DNA of 64,000 nucleotides from Rahnella inusitata. Lineage in GTDB: Bacteria; Pseudomonadota; Gammaproteobacteria; Enterobacterales; Enterobacteriaceae. Shown here piece after piece: positions 22,265 through 32,245 of the stretch. The first letter of the stretch is position 1; every line of letters starts with the position of its first letter. The translations under genes and the position numbers were made by a program. Under the pieces are notes generated by a model. It did not search any database. It saw nothing but the letters and a program-made list of their open reading frames with translations, and was not told where the DNA came from. The stretch lies in contig NZ_JYDE01000042.1 in the NCBI RefSeq assembly GCF_003263515.1, positions 61,657 to 125,656 of the forward strand, read 5' to 3'.

Positions 22265-22948
22265 GTGCAATCACAAAATCCTCAAGAACGTATCGTACTG
22301 CGTCAGCTTGGTCTTCAGCCTTATGAGCCCGTTTCGCTGGCCATGCATCATTTCACTGAACACCGCACAGCTGATACGCTGGATGAAATCTGGCTGGTTG
22401 AGCATCATCGCGTGTTTACACAGGGTCAGGCCGGGAAAGCAGAGCATGTGCTGATGCCGGGCGATATTCCCGTTATCCAGAGTGACCGCGGCGGTCAGGT
22501 GACGTATCACGGTCCCGGTCAGCAGGTGATGTATGTGATGGTAGATTTGAAACGCAAAAAACTCGGCGTGCGTCAGTTAGTCACTGCAATCGAGCAAACC
22601 GTGGTCGATACGCTGGCCCATTTTTCTATTGATGCTTATCCTCGCGCCGATGCGCCGGGGGTGTACGTTGATGGCAAAAAAATCTGCTCGCTCGGGTTGC
22701 GCATCCGTAAAGGCTGCTCCTTACACGGCCTGGCGCTGAATATTGATATGGATTTGGAACCGTTCCACCGCATCAATCCCTGTGGATATGCCGGTCTGGA
22801 AATGACTCAGGCCAGCCGCGAAAAGCCGGGGCTGACTGTCGATCAGGTCATGCCAGTGTTGGTAAAAGCTTTCAATCATCATCTTAATTATCAGCAAGTT
22901 GATTATATGCCCTGGCAGATTGAGCAGTATGGCGTCGCCGCGCTCTGA
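22265..22948 (+). CDS. lipB: Octanoyl-[acyl-carrier-protein]:protein octanoyltransferase
   Basis: Transfers octanoate from acyl-carrier protein to lipoyl domains, the first step of protein lipoylation, before LipA adds sulfur. GTG start at 22265. The [12 protein letters not shown] motif, catalytic K139 in GKKICSLG and C173 in INPCGYAG are present. At 227 aa it is slightly longer than E. coli. The C-terminal 30 residues are diverged. The LysR-type ybeF lies between lipB and lipA, as in E. coli. Confidence 0.96.
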   Translation: MQSQNPQERIVLRQLGLQPYEPVSLAMHHFTEHRTADTLDEIWLVEHHRVFTQGQAGKAEHVLMPGDIPVIQSDRGGQVTYHGPGQQVMYVMVDLKRKKLGVRQLVTAIEQTVVDTLAHFSIDAYPRADAPGVYVDGKKICSLGLRIRKGCSLHGLALNIDMDLEPFHRINPCGYAGLEMTQASREKPGLTVDQVMPVLVKAFNHHLNYQQVDYMPWQIEQYGVAAL

Positions 22949-23114
22949 TTTGTGAGTTGTCTCGGGAAATGTCATGAGAAATCACAGGTTGATGCCGTAA
23001 TTTGGTTTACTATCATCACGCTAAGTCTCTATCAGCATTTTATCGCTTAAGGATAAGCGCACTCCCCGGCCAGCAGCACGCCGGGACAGTCTTCTACACT
23101 GTCAGGAATGTTAT

Positions 23115-24101
23115 ATGGATGATAAAGATATTAGTGCCAGCCTGAGCAAGCTCCGTAATCTGGATCTCAACCTGCTGACCGTTTTTGAAGCGGTGTATCT
23201 GCATAAAGGCATTGTTCATGCCGCCAAAGCACTGAACCTGACGCCCTCGTCGGTCAGCCAGTCTATTCAGAAATTACGTAATACGTTTCCCGATCCGTTG
23301 TTTATCCGTACCGGTCAGGGCATCAGCCCGACGGCATACGCGACCAACCTGCATAAACATATCAGCCTGGGTCTCAGCTCCATTCTGACCGGGCTGGACT
23401 TCACGCACGATAATGATAAATCCCGCGTGCTGACCGTCAGTTGCTTTCCTTATATTGCGCTCATCACCTTTCCGCTGATCCTTAAAGAACTTGAGAAAAT
23501 TAACTGCAACTACACGCTCAAGCATCTGCCTTTGCTTGATCCGGAAGATACGCTGATCCAGCACCGTGCCGATTTAGTGATAGACACCAGCCCGTTATTT
23601 AATAAGTCATTGAAAGCCATCACGCTGATGTCAGACAGCACCGTGTTTGTTTGCAGGAAAAACCATTCTACCGTTAACGAAACCCTGAGCGCCGAACAAG
23701 CCGTGACGCTGCCGCAAACCACTCTCATCACCAACGCCAGTGACCTGAAGCGGATGCAATTTGAACTCAGCGAATCCCTGCCCGACCGGCCGATTGTGTT
23801 TACCAGTTACAACGCCATCAATATTCTGTCGATGGTCGCCAGCACTGACTTACTGGGCATCCTGCCGGAAAAACTGGTGGATATGTTTGCCAATACGTTC
23901 GAAGTGCAGAAACTCGCCTGCGAAATACCGACACTGTCGTACACCGTGATGATGTATTACAAGAAAGCCGCCAATAGCGACAAAACGCTGAGCATGATTA
24001 TTGACGCCATCGGTGATGCTTTCGTTCAGCAAGAAAAATCCGCACGGGGGCAAAAAAATTCACACCCTATTAACACCAATCAACCGTCCCCCGCCCTCTG
24101 A
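23115..24101 (+). CDS. ybeF: LysR-family transcriptional regulator YbeF
   Basis: Winged-helix N-terminus (LRNLDLNLLTVFEAVY, then VHAAKALNLTPSSVSQSIQKLR) followed by a type-II periplasmic-binding-like effector domain. It aligns with E. coli YbeF and holds the same place between lipB and lipA. Length is 328 aa with a non-conserved C-terminal tail after residue 305. Target and ligand are unknown. It is preceded by a 166-base spacer and followed by 244 bases before lipA. Confidence 0.93.
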   Translation: MDDKDISASLSKLRNLDLNLLTVFEAVYLHKGIVHAAKALNLTPSSVSQSIQKLRNTFPDPLFIRTGQGISPTAYATNLHKHISLGLSSILTGLDFTHDNDKSRVLTVSCFPYIALITFPLILKELEKINCNYTLKHLPLLDPEDTLIQHRADLVIDTSPLFNKSLKAITLMSDSTVFVCRKNHSTVNETLSAEQAVTLPQTTLITNASDLKRMQFELSESLPDRPIVFTSYNAINILSMVASTDLLGILPEKLVDMFANTFEVQKLACEIPTLSYTVMMYYKKAANSDKTLSMIIDAIGDAFVQQEKSARGQKNSHPINTNQPSPAL

Positions 24102-24345
24102 GTAAATTCAGAGAAAATTCAGTAGATTGCGCTCAAAAAACGCCCTCACCCGCGCACAAATGATGTGACCCAGGTTAAAAAAATGCAGCATTTAGCACTT
24201 CAGGCCATGACGAAGGGCTGAACGTAACGATGCTTCAATGATATAATTTCCGCATTATTTCTACTTTTTTTGATGAATCAGCCAGTTCATTGAATGTCCT
24301 GAAAAATCTCGAGTTACGAGAGACAAACCTGGAAGCTGCAAGACT

Positions 24346-25311
24346 ATGAGTAAACCGATTCAGATGGAACGCGGCGTTAAATACCGCGATGCAGATAAGA
24401 TGGCGTTAATCCCGGTGAAAACCGTGGTCAGCGACCGGCAGGAAATGTTACGTAAGCCGGCATGGATGAAAATCAAATTGCCTGCCGACTCAACTAAAAT
24501 TCAGGGCATCAAAGCGGCGCTGCGCAAGAACGGTTTGCACTCCGTGTGTGAGGAAGCCGCCTGCCCGAATCTTTCTGAATGCTTTAACCACGGCACCGCG
24601 ACCTTCATGATCCTCGGCGCGATTTGTACCCGCCGTTGCCCGTTCTGCGACGTGGCACATGGCCGTCCTACCGCGCCTGATGTGAATGAGCCAGAAAAAC
24701 TGGCACAGACCATTGCGGATATGGGCCTGCGTTATGTGGTGATCACCTCGGTTGACCGCGATGACTTGCGCGACGGTGGTGCTCAGCACTTTGCCGACTG
24801 TATCGCCGCCATCCGTGCCAAGAACCCGACGATTAAAATCGAAACACTGGTGCCTGATTTCCGTGGCCGTATGGATCGTGCGCTGGATATTCTCAACGAG
24901 ACGCCGCCGGACGTGTTCAACCACAACCTGGAAAACGTACCGCGCGTTTACCGTCAGGTTCGCCCTGGGGCAAACTACGAGTGGTCACTGACTCTGCTGC
25001 AACGTTTCAAAGAAGCGCATCCGGAAGTGCCTACCAAATCTGGCCTGATGGTTGGTTTGGGTGAGACTAACGAAGAGATCATCGAAGTGATGCGCGATCT
25101 GCGCCGCCACGGTGTGACCATGCTGACGCTCGGCCAGTATTTACAACCAAGCCGTCACCACCTGCCGGTGCAGCGTTACGTCAGCCCGGAAGAGTTTGAC
25201 CAGATGAAAGAAGCAGCGATGGAAATGGGCTTCACCCACGCAGCCTGCGGTCCGTTCGTGCGTTCTTCTTATCACGCGGATCTGCAAGCCAAAGGGATGG
25301 AAGTAAAATAA
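24346..25311 (+). CDS. lipA: Lipoyl synthase
   Basis: Radical-SAM enzyme that inserts two sulfurs into octanoylated lipoyl domains. The auxiliary-cluster cysteines C68, C73 and C79 and the radical-SAM cysteines C94, C98 and C101 are at the E. coli positions, and the C-terminal RSSYHAD supplies the cluster-ligating serine. Length is 321 aa, as in E. coli. A strong bidirectional terminator separates it from convergent tatE. Confidence 0.98.
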   Translation: MSKPIQMERGVKYRDADKMALIPVKTVVSDRQEMLRKPAWMKIKLPADSTKIQGIKAALRKNGLHSVCEEAACPNLSECFNHGTATFMILGAICTRRCPFCDVAHGRPTAPDVNEPEKLAQTIADMGLRYVVITSVDRDDLRDGGAQHFADCIAAIRAKNPTIKIETLVPDFRGRMDRALDILNETPPDVFNHNLENVPRVYRQVRPGANYEWSLTLLQRFKEAHPEVPTKSGLMVGLGETNEEIIEVMRDLRRHGVTMLTLGQYLQPSRHHLPVQRYVSPEEFDQMKEAAMEMGFTHAACGPFVRSSYHADLQAKGMEVK

Positions 25312-25372
25312 TTTGCGGCGCTGAAATCAGTTCAGCGCTTAAATATTTTGTTACTTCTTAATTGCAGAATGC

Positions 25373-25404
25373 AAAAAAGGTTGTTCGCGAGAACAACCTT
25401 TTTT
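25373..25404. terminator. Bidirectional terminator between lipA and tatE
   Basis: A 14-pair stem (25373-25386 with 25391-25404) with a GCGA loop is flanked by A and T runs, serving both convergent genes. Confidence 0.85.
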
Positions 25405-25434
25405 ATTTTCTGCAGTAACGCCAGCGAGCTTATA

Positions 25435-25638
25435 TCAGTCTTTATGCTCTACGCGTTTTTCTTCTGCAGCCGTTTTTTCAGCAGGTGCTGCCGGAGCCGG
25501 ATCATCGTTCATGGCTTTCTTGAAGCCACGCAGCGCGGCACCAAGGTCCCCGCCCAAAGAGCGCAGCTTGCTGGTACCGAACAACAGAACGATCAGCACG
25601 CCGACCACCAACAATTTAGTAATACTTAGACCTTCCAT
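25435..25638 (-). CDS. tatE: Twin-arginine translocase subunit TatE
   Basis: TatA-like pore component of the twin-arginine export system: one N-terminal membrane helix, a hinge ([16 protein letters not shown]) and a short amphipathic, charged tail. The 67-aa reading from 25638 matches E. coli TatE; the longer frame to 25689 adds residues without homology. It is convergent with lipA. In E. coli ybeM follows tatE directly, whereas here a three-gene ABC transporter is interposed. Confidence 0.94.
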   Translation of the reverse strand: MEGLSITKLLVVGVLIVLLFGTSKLRSLGGDLGAALRGFKKAMNDDPAPAAPAEKTAAEEKRVEHKD

Positions 25639-25878
25639 ACATACCTTCTTTACACTGAGTGCCAGAAAACAGCGGTAACAACCTGTCATTATTAACGGCC
25701 ATTCGCGACGCTAATACAACCCGAAAATGTAACAGAACGGATCCAAACCTGTGCGCATTATGACCAGCGACGGCTATTATGAGCAAGAATCGCCCCCCCA
25801 TAAAGCAATTCCGCCCTTCGCTGCCCAAAATACGCCGCAAGTTTGATTTCAACCCGCGTTTCGCTGCACCGCTGTCAG

Positions 25879-26676
25879 TCAGATAAACCGGCTCAGGAAA
25901 GCCTGCGTACGAGGATGTTGCGGATTGACTAAGACTTCATCCGCCGCGCCCTGCTCGACCACATACCCGCGATCCATAAACACCACCCGGTCGGCCGCTT
26001 CTTTTGCAAATCCGATCTCATGGGTGACAACAATCATTGTCAGCCCCTGCTGCGCCAGATCCCGCATTGTTGCCAGCACTTCGCCGACCAGTTCCGGATC
26101 GAGCGCCGACGTTGGCTCATCGAACAGCATCAGTTTAGGTTTCACCGCCAGCGCACGGGCAATCGCTACGCGCTGTTGCTGTCCGCCGGAAAGATGGCGC
26201 GGATAGGCGTCGGCTTTATCGCTCAGCCCGACCTTTTCCAGCAGCTCGCGGGCATATTTTTCCGCTTCCTGACGGGATTCTTTATGCACACCCACCGGCG
26301 CTTCAATAATGTTTTGCAGCACAGTCATGTGCGGATACAGATTGAATTGCTGGAACACCATGCCGATATCCCGGCGCTGGCGCGCAATCGCCCGCTCGGA
26401 CAATTTGTGCAGCCGGTCGCCGCGCAGTTCATAACCAATCTGCTCACCGCCCACCATGATTGAACCGCGATCGATATCTTCCAGATGATTAATGCAACGC
26501 AGAAACGTCGATTTACCCGAGCCCGAAGGCCCGAGGATCACCACCACTTCGCTCGGTTTTACATCCAGATCAATACCCTTGAGCACTTCGTTGTCGCCGT
26601 AACTTTTATGCACATTACGGGCAACCACCAGTGACGCCGTGTCGGATGACTGTACGTCGGATGGCATATGACTCAT
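25879..26676 (-). CDS. Amino-acid-type ABC transporter ATP-binding protein
   Basis: Cytoplasmic ATPase of the GlnQ/GltL type. It has Walker [11 protein letters not shown]-loop FQQFNLYPH, signature LSGGQQQR, Walker [10 protein letters not shown] and switch VVTHEIGFA. Length is 265 aa with a short polar N-terminal extension. The start at 26676 has AAGGAGG just upstream and overlaps the permease stop (ATGA), so the subunits are coupled. Substrate cannot be read from sequence; amino acids or amino-acid derivatives are typical for this group. Confidence 0.93.
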   Translation of the reverse strand: MSHMPSDVQSSDTASLVVARNVHKSYGDNEVLKGIDLDVKPSEVVVILGPSGSGKSTFLRCINHLEDIDRGSIMVGGEQIGYELRGDRLHKLSERAIARQRRDIGMVFQQFNLYPHMTVLQNIIEAPVGVHKESRQEAEKYARELLEKVGLSDKADAYPRHLSGGQQQRVAIARALAVKPKLMLFDEPTSALDPELVGEVLATMRDLAQQGLTMIVVTHEIGFAKEAADRVVFMDRGYVVEQGAADEVLVNPQHPRTQAFLSRFI

Positions 26677-27656
26677 AAGTCCTCCTTGCGGGCCATGCCC
26701 GGTGAATTCATGATCGGCGCGGCTTTTTCTTCCGCCGCGTTCTGACGGCGCTTCACACTGGGTAACGTACGGCGCGTACCACGGGAGTAGTAACGCTCGA
26801 CGGCAGACTGCCCGAGGTTCAGCAGCGAGGTGATAAACAGATACCAGATAACGGCGACCATCAGCATCGGCACCACTTCAAAGGTACGGTTGTAAATGGT
26901 TTGCACGGAATACAGCAGATCGCCCATCGCGATGACGCTGACCAGCGATGTCGCTTTGATCATACTGATCAACTGGTTACCTGTTGGTGGAATGATGGAA
27001 CGCATCGCCTGCGGAATAATAATCCGGCGCAGCGCGCGCCCGCGGCTCATACCGAACGCCTGTGCGGTTTCGGCCTGACCGTTATCCACCGAGAGCAAAC
27101 CGGCGCGAATGATTTCCGCCATGTACGCGGCTTCGTTCAGCGCCAGACCGGCAATCGCGGCGGTCAGCGGGGTGATCAGATCATTGGTGTTCCAGCTCAT
27201 GTATTCCGGGCCAAACGGAACGCCCAGTACGACGCGCGGGAATAACGTCGACATGTTGTACCAGAACAGCAGCTGCACCAGCAGCGGCGTTCCGCGAAAG
27301 AACCAGATGTACAAGCCCGCCAGCTGCCGCAGCAACAGGCTGTCAGACAAACGGGCAATGGCCAGCATCAGACCAATGAACACACCGAGCAACATGGAAA
27401 CGACGGTCAGGCCAAGCGTCACGCCCAGACCTTTGATCACCGAACCTTCCAAGAACCATTGCGCGACAACGTGCCATTCAAAGTTCTTGTTCTGCGATAC
27501 GCCCCAGAGTACATCTGCGGCGATCAGCAGTACCACAATCCAGGCAACCCAGCGGCCAAAGCTGCGGGGTGCATGGGAGAACTCAACGTTACGGCGTGGA
27601 TCCTGCGTATAGTCGTCCTTGACTGCCGGCTTTGAACTATACGTTTTGTCGGTCAT
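26673..27656 (-). CDS. Amino-acid-type ABC transporter permease
   Basis: Membrane subunit of the importer. About five helices and the EAA loop (QAFGMSRGRALRRIIIPQAM) place it in the His/Glu/Gln/Arg family. At 327 aa it is longer than the usual 220-250 because of a polar N-terminal tail of about 35 residues and a charged C-terminal tail. A single permease gene implies a homodimer. It overlaps the genes on either side by ATGA, so binding protein, permease and ATPase form one operon. Confidence 0.92.
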   Translation of the reverse strand: MTDKTYSSKPAVKDDYTQDPRRNVEFSHAPRSFGRWVAWIVVLLIAADVLWGVSQNKNFEWHVVAQWFLEGSVIKGLGVTLGLTVVSMLLGVFIGLMLAIARLSDSLLLRQLAGLYIWFFRGTPLLVQLLFWYNMSTLFPRVVLGVPFGPEYMSWNTNDLITPLTAAIAGLALNEAAYMAEIIRAGLLSVDNGQAETAQAFGMSRGRALRRIIIPQAMRSIIPPTGNQLISMIKATSLVSVIAMGDLLYSVQTIYNRTFEVVPMLMVAVIWYLFITSLLNLGQSAVERYYSRGTRRTLPSVKRRQNAAEEKAAPIMNSPGMARKEDL

Positions 27657-28561
27657 TTAGGTTGCGCCTTTGCCAGGTTGATGCCCGGTGCCTGAATCAT
27701 ATTGCCTTCCAGACCCCATTTTTTCATGATGATGGCGTAGGTGCCGTTATCAAACAGCTTCTGATAACCGGCCAGAATTGCATCGCGTACGGCGGAATCT
27801 TTCGGCACCACGGTGCCCTGGTAAATGTCGCCGAAGCCGTTAGATTTTCCAGTGCCGGTCAGTTCCAGCTGGCCGTTGGCTTTCTCAACGAAGTACGTCA
27901 GCGGCGCCTGAGAGGAGAAGAAGGCGTCAGAGCGGTTAGAACGCACCGCCAGAATGGACGTCGGCTGGTCGCTGAATGACTGCACGGTCACGGCAGGTTT
28001 GCCGTCTTTCACACACACTTCAGACTGCTTGCGGATCACCTGTTCAGCCGAACCGCCCGCCATTACGGCAATACGCTTGCCGCAGGTATCGTCGAGCGCG
28101 TTAATTTTTTCGGGATTGCCTTTACGCACGCCGAACACCACAAACTCTTTCACGAAATCGACAAAATCATTCTTCGCCTGGCGATCGGGATAATCACCGA
28201 TCGGGCCGATACCCATCTGGTAACGTCCTGCGGCCATGCCGCTCAAAATGCCGGACAAACCGGTGACCGACGCGTGTTCAATTTTTACGCCCAGCACTTC
28301 TCCCAGCGCGTGGGACAGATCGGCACTGGCACCGTCAAGACCGTTGCTGCCAGTCACGATTTCATAGGGAGGAAAAGAGCCATTGTTCACAGAGGTCATC
28401 ACACCCGACTTCTGAATGTCCGCAGGTAATTTGGCGTGGATCGCCGGATCCATTGTCTGAGTCGGAATCGCAACACTTTCAGCAGCAAAGGTATTCAGGG
28501 AAGACACGGAAAGTAATGCAGCAGTCAGAACCGCGGCCTGACGTAATTGTTTTGCCATCAT
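27653..28561 (-). CDS. ABC transporter periplasmic substrate-binding protein (amino-acid type)
   Basis: A signal peptide (cut after TFA, about residue 26) precedes a type-II periplasmic-binding fold of the SBP_bac_3 kind: GSFPPYEIVTG, DLSHALGEVLGVKIEH and a central GKRIAVMAGGSAE. Two conserved cysteines (DDTCGKR and SEVCVKD) could form a disulfide. Length is 302 aa. It heads the operon with the permease and ATPase genes. Its place beside an amidase gene suggests an amidated or acylated amino acid as ligand; that is inference. Confidence 0.9.
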   Translation of the reverse strand: MMAKQLRQAAVLTAALLSVSSLNTFAAESVAIPTQTMDPAIHAKLPADIQKSGVMTSVNNGSFPPYEIVTGSNGLDGASADLSHALGEVLGVKIEHASVTGLSGILSGMAAGRYQMGIGPIGDYPDRQAKNDFVDFVKEFVVFGVRKGNPEKINALDDTCGKRIAVMAGGSAEQVIRKQSEVCVKDGKPAVTVQSFSDQPTSILAVRSNRSDAFFSSQAPLTYFVEKANGQLELTGTGKSNGFGDIYQGTVVPKDSAVRDAILAGYQKLFDNGTYAIIMKKWGLEGNMIQAPGINLAKAQPK

Positions 28562-28755
28562 CTCTTAATCCTCTGTGTAAAAAATCAGTCTGTGAGTTTA
28601 TGAATGTTGTGTATTTATAGTTAATGCCTTCCGTGGCGGACTTCTTTGGATAATGCTTTCTGTTTATAGGTCTTTATTTACAACGAGTTCCCTGGTGAGG
28701 CGCTCGCGTTACTGCTTTTAGGCGCTGAATATCAACCGGTGAGGACCAGTCGGAT

Positions 28756-29559
28756 TCAGGCCTCGTCGTTGTTCAGCTGCGGCAACCCAAAACGGCGGTT
28801 GGCCAGCACCGGCAACACTTTACGGGCATGTGCCAGACGATCTTTGTCCAGCTCGGCAAACACTAACGCAGGCGCTTCGGCGGCGCGGGCAATGGCCACG
28901 CCGAGCGGATCGACCACCATACTGTTACCGATATTGCGCTCGCCACATTCGCCCACCGCCACCATATAGGTGGTATTTTCCAGTGCGCGGGCGGTGACCA
29001 GAACTTCCCAATGCATTTCTTTCAGCGGCCCTTTCACCCAGGCGGCAGGCAGTACCAGCGCGTCTGCGCCATCGAGCACCAGACGGCGCGCGAGTTCAGG
29101 GAAACGCACGTCATAACAGGTCATCAGGCCGACGTTAAAACCGGCAACGTTGACCAGCGGCGGCACGTCGTCGCCGGCGGTGACGTTTTTTGATTCCTGC
29201 GAGGAGAACGCATCATACAAATGCAGCTTGCGGTATTCGGAAATGATTTCGCCATTACGAATAGAAATCAGCACGTTATACGCGCGGCCATCCGGTGCAG
29301 GCGTATGCACGCTCATCATGGTGGTCATCTGATTACCACGGCTGGCGGCCAGCAGCTGGCTGACGAACGGACCGTCCAGCGGCTGTGCGGCTTTTAGCAC
29401 CAAATCCGGGTCGGTGATATCACGCGCTAAAATACCTTCCGGCAGCACCAGTAAATCGGTTCCGGCTTCCAGTGATTTCGCCATCAGCGACAGGCAGGTT
29501 TCGACGTTGGCTTCCCATTCGCGGGCAACAGCAAACTGACCTAATGCAACTTTCATCAT
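28756..29559 (-). CDS. ybeM: YbeM-like carbon-nitrogen hydrolase (deaminated glutathione amidase type)
   Basis: Nitrilase-superfamily amidase. In E. coli YbeM (Nit1) removes the amide of deaminated glutathione, a metabolite-repair reaction. The Glu-Lys-Cys triad is visible as E41 (LPEGIL), K111 (YRKLHLYD) and C148 (LMTCYDVRFPE). The C-terminal half closely matches E. coli YbeM (GPLKE, NIG, NRRFGLPQL). ATG at 29559 has GGAG five bases upstream; an in-frame ATG at 29574 overlaps the previous stop (TAATG) and could also be used. It is translationally coupled to the upstream decarboxylase-like gene, unlike in E. coli. Confidence 0.85.
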   Translation of the reverse strand: MMKVALGQFAVAREWEANVETCLSLMAKSLEAGTDLLVLPEGILARDITDPDLVLKAAQPLDGPFVSQLLAASRGNQMTTMMSVHTPAPDGRAYNVLISIRNGEIISEYRKLHLYDAFSSQESKNVTAGDDVPPLVNVAGFNVGLMTCYDVRFPELARRLVLDGADALVLPAAWVKGPLKEMHWEVLVTARALENTTYMVAVGECGERNIGNSMVVDPLGVAIARAAEAPALVFAELDKDRLAHARKVLPVLANRRFGLPQLNNDEA

Positions 29560-29573
29560 TACTTCTCCGGCCA

Positions 29574-30533
29574 TTAACGGGTGGCAAACTGCGGGAACAA
29601 ATCTGCCGGCGTCAGGCGCTGAGCAGTCAGCCCCTGTGCGTGTAATTCATGAGCAAAATCGTCGATCATTTTCTCGTTCGCCGCGAAACCGTTTGTATTC
29701 CAGTTCGCCGGTAAATCCACTACCGTGCGACGTAAATCATCCAGCAGCCACGGCGTGGTATCGGCGTATTTCGCGCGCTTATCCATCCAGATTTCATACG
29801 AACGGTCGATGATGTCGCTTAATGCCTGCGGCAGCCACGGATGCGCTTCGGCCAGTGCCGGTTTGATAGCCAGCAAATGAATGCCGGGGATGTAACCGAC
29901 GCGATTGAAATACGCCAGCTCGGCGGCACGGAAATCGGGCTGGAACTGGCGGAAACCGGAATCCGGTTTGAAAAAACCGTCGGGCATAAATGGCGTGAAA
30001 ATCGCGTCCAGCCAGCCTTCCTGCAACAGTTCCATCATCGGACGTTCACCCGGCACCGTTTCGATGCGTCCTTCGCGGCCAAAACCGGCCAGACGATCGA
30101 CAATCGGGTGCGCTTCGGTCAGGCGTCCCACATACCAGTTTGCATCTTCAATCCCCACGCCTTCCAGCGCCAGCAGCGTGCGGGTCCAGGTGTTGCCTGA
30201 ATCCTGCCAGCCGGTCAGGCCGATACGTTTCCCCGCCAGCTGCGACAACTCGGTCAGCGGGCTGTCATCCCGGGTGATGATGCAACGCTGACGAAAACCG
30301 CGCATCAGGAAATGCGGGATAGCCAGCAGATCGGATTCGCCACGGGCGCGCCCCTGTGCATAACGGCTGAACGAAACTTCGCCTGCATCGTACTTCTCGC
30401 TGGTCGCCAGGTTATCAACCAGCGTCCCCACACGATCAATCTCGAGATTAAATCCTTCAGGTTTAAGATCGCCCAACGCCAGCGGCGTAAAATAATCCCA
30501 GTCACGTACTGCCAGCCTGATGGTAATCGTCAC
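29574..30533 (-). CDS. 4,5-dihydroxyphthalate decarboxylase-like / periplasmic-binding-fold protein
   Basis: The protein resembles 4,5-dihydroxyphthalate decarboxylase (YDAGEVSFSRYAQGRARGE, AIPHFLMRGFRQ, GKRIGLTGWQDSGNTWTR), a family with a type-II periplasmic-binding fold but cytoplasmic enzymatic members. No signal peptide is seen, which argues for a cytoplasmic enzyme over a transport protein. GTG at 30533 is preferred because AAGGGGA lies five bases upstream; an ATG at 30557 lacks a ribosome-binding site. Length is 319 aa. It is coupled to ybeM and divergent from the MocR regulator. The substrate is unknown. Confidence 0.75.
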   Translation of the reverse strand: MTITIRLAVRDWDYFTPLALGDLKPEGFNLEIDRVGTLVDNLATSEKYDAGEVSFSRYAQGRARGESDLLAIPHFLMRGFRQRCIITRDDSPLTELSQLAGKRIGLTGWQDSGNTWTRTLLALEGVGIEDANWYVGRLTEAHPIVDRLAGFGREGRIETVPGERPMMELLQEGWLDAIFTPFMPDGFFKPDSGFRQFQPDFRAAELAYFNRVGYIPGIHLLAIKPALAEAHPWLPQALSDIIDRSYEIWMDKRAKYADTTPWLLDDLRRTVVDLPANWNTNGFAANEKMIDDFAHELHAQGLTAQRLTPADLFPQFATR

Positions 30534-30752
30534 ATCTATCCCCTTAAGTGTCAGCATCTGAAATGCAGAAAGATAACTGTGCGTTCATCAGTTGGTCACA
30601 AACCGATCCACAAACGCACCAAATTCTTTTACGAAGGAGATCATGTTCACTGCAACGTGATTATTTTATCGCCTCCGTTGGCTAAGTTTGATACTAATGG
30701 CATAAATTAATATGTACAATAGAATCTTTGTTACTGAACAAAAGGCAAAAAG

Positions 30753-32096
30753 ATGGCTGAAAATTCCCCTGAAAAAACGCTGGATGCGCAATGGTTAGCA
30801 ACACAATTGCAGGATCGTTCGATGCGCGGTATTGCAATTGAAACCGCAGCGCTGATCCGTTCGGGTGTGATCGAGATAGGTACGCACCTGCCCGCCGTTC
30901 GCGAACTGGCGCAGGCGTTAGGGGTGAGTCCGGCGACGGTATCCGCCGCCTGGGGGCAGCTGCGCCGCCAGAAAGTCATTGCGGGACGCGGCAGAAATGG
31001 CGTCTGGGTCTGCGGCGATATGCTGTCACCGCGCCCTGCCCGTTTTGAGAAGATCGGTAATTTCGGCGAGCATATCATCGCCGATCTGGCGCTCTCCTCG
31101 CCCGATCCGGCCTTATTACCGGAATTACATGAAGCCATGCAGCACGGCGTCAGTGCCGACAATCTCAATAGCTATCAGCGTGAAGCCATCGCGCCCGCCT
31201 TACTCGATGCCGTGAAACCTGACTGGCCTTACAACGCACCGTCGTTTATGGCCGCCGACGGTGGTTTCGACGCCATGAATCTCACGCTGCAAACATTGCT
31301 GATGCAGGGCTCCGTGGTGGCGATTGAAGACCCGACCGCGACGCGTTTGCTCGATATGCTGGACAATCTCGGCGCACAGGTTGTGCCGGTGAAATGTGAT
31401 GAATTTGGCCCGATCCCGGAATCGCTAAGCCTGGCACTGAACAAAAACCCTTCGGCATTTATCTATCAGCCGCGTACCCATTCCCACTGCGGTCATGCGC
31501 TGAATGACGCGCGTTTTGCGGCACTGGCGGAAATCCTCGGCGAGAGCAATACGCTGATTATCGAAGACGACGGCATCGGGCAACTGTCGGCCTATCCGCC
31601 GGTCAGTATGGGCAGCGTCTTGCCGGATCGCACCGTGCATGTCCGCTCTTATTCCAAAGCCTACGGCCCTGATTTACGGCTGGCGGTACTGTCCGGTTCC
31701 GAGGATTTGGTGAAGCAAATCAAATCATTCCGTAATTTCGGCGCGGGGTGGTCGAGCCGTATCCTGCAACAGGCGCTGGCGTGGCTGATTAACGACGCAA
31801 AAACGCAGGCCGGTATTACGCACGCCAAAGCAGTGTACGCAGAACGGCGCAAAGCGATGTCCGATGCCCTGCGCATTCGCGGCGTGAATATCCCGGAACG
31901 TGACGGGCTGGCGATATGGATCCCGGTGCCCTCCGAGCAGTTTGCACTGGTGACGCTGGCCGCACGCGGGATCGCCGTGCTGCCGGGCGAACGTTGCCGC
32001 ATCGGACCGGGGCAGTTTATCCGCATCAGCACCAGTCAGATCATGGCGGATAAAGTCGATCTGATTGCCGATGCCATAGTGCTGGCGATGGGCTGA
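30753..32096 (+). CDS. MocR-type GntR/aminotransferase transcriptional regulator
   Basis: N-terminal GntR winged helix ([28 protein letters not shown], about residues 48-75) fused to a class-I aminotransferase-fold domain. The PLP lysine is probably in the SYSKAYGP segment. MocR proteins sense PLP and an amino-compound and often control a divergent operon. Here the divergent genes are the decarboxylase-like gene and ybeM across a 220-base spacer, so these are the likely targets (inference). Length is 447 aa. It ends 30 bases before the fluoride riboswitch. Confidence 0.9.
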   Translation: MAENSPEKTLDAQWLATQLQDRSMRGIAIETAALIRSGVIEIGTHLPAVRELAQALGVSPATVSAAWGQLRRQKVIAGRGRNGVWVCGDMLSPRPARFEKIGNFGEHIIADLALSSPDPALLPELHEAMQHGVSADNLNSYQREAIAPALLDAVKPDWPYNAPSFMAADGGFDAMNLTLQTLLMQGSVVAIEDPTATRLLDMLDNLGAQVVPVKCDEFGPIPESLSLALNKNPSAFIYQPRTHSHCGHALNDARFAALAEILGESNTLIIEDDGIGQLSAYPPVSMGSVLPDRTVHVRSYSKAYGPDLRLAVLSGSEDLVKQIKSFRNFGAGWSSRILQQALAWLINDAKTQAGITHAKAVYAERRKAMSDALRIRGVNIPERDGLAIWIPVPSEQFALVTLAARGIAVLPGERCRIGPGQFIRISTSQIMADKVDLIADAIVLAMG

Positions 32097-32125
32097 CGTT
32101 TCACGCTAAAATCAGCGCCTGCTGT

Positions 32126-32200
32126 ATGGAGATGACATTCCTCCCAAACCGCCTTTACCGGCTGATGATGTCTACGCAATCTCGCGAGAGGTTCGTAGCG
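32126..32200 (+). promoter_or_regulatory. Fluoride riboswitch (crcB motif) and expression platform
   Basis: The core at 32128-32175 carries the crcB-motif landmarks in order: GGAGATGACATTCCTCC, the AACCGCC segment, and GGCTGATGATGTCTAC. This is the class that binds fluoride through magnesium ions. Downstream, CTACG (32172-32176) can pair with CGTAG near 32194-32198, a plausible switching helix. It precedes the fluoride exporter gene crcB, the expected target. Confidence 0.9.
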
Positions 32201-32245
32201 TCGTGCCCGGACCTTTCTGAATTCAACTTACTTAGAAGGGATTAT

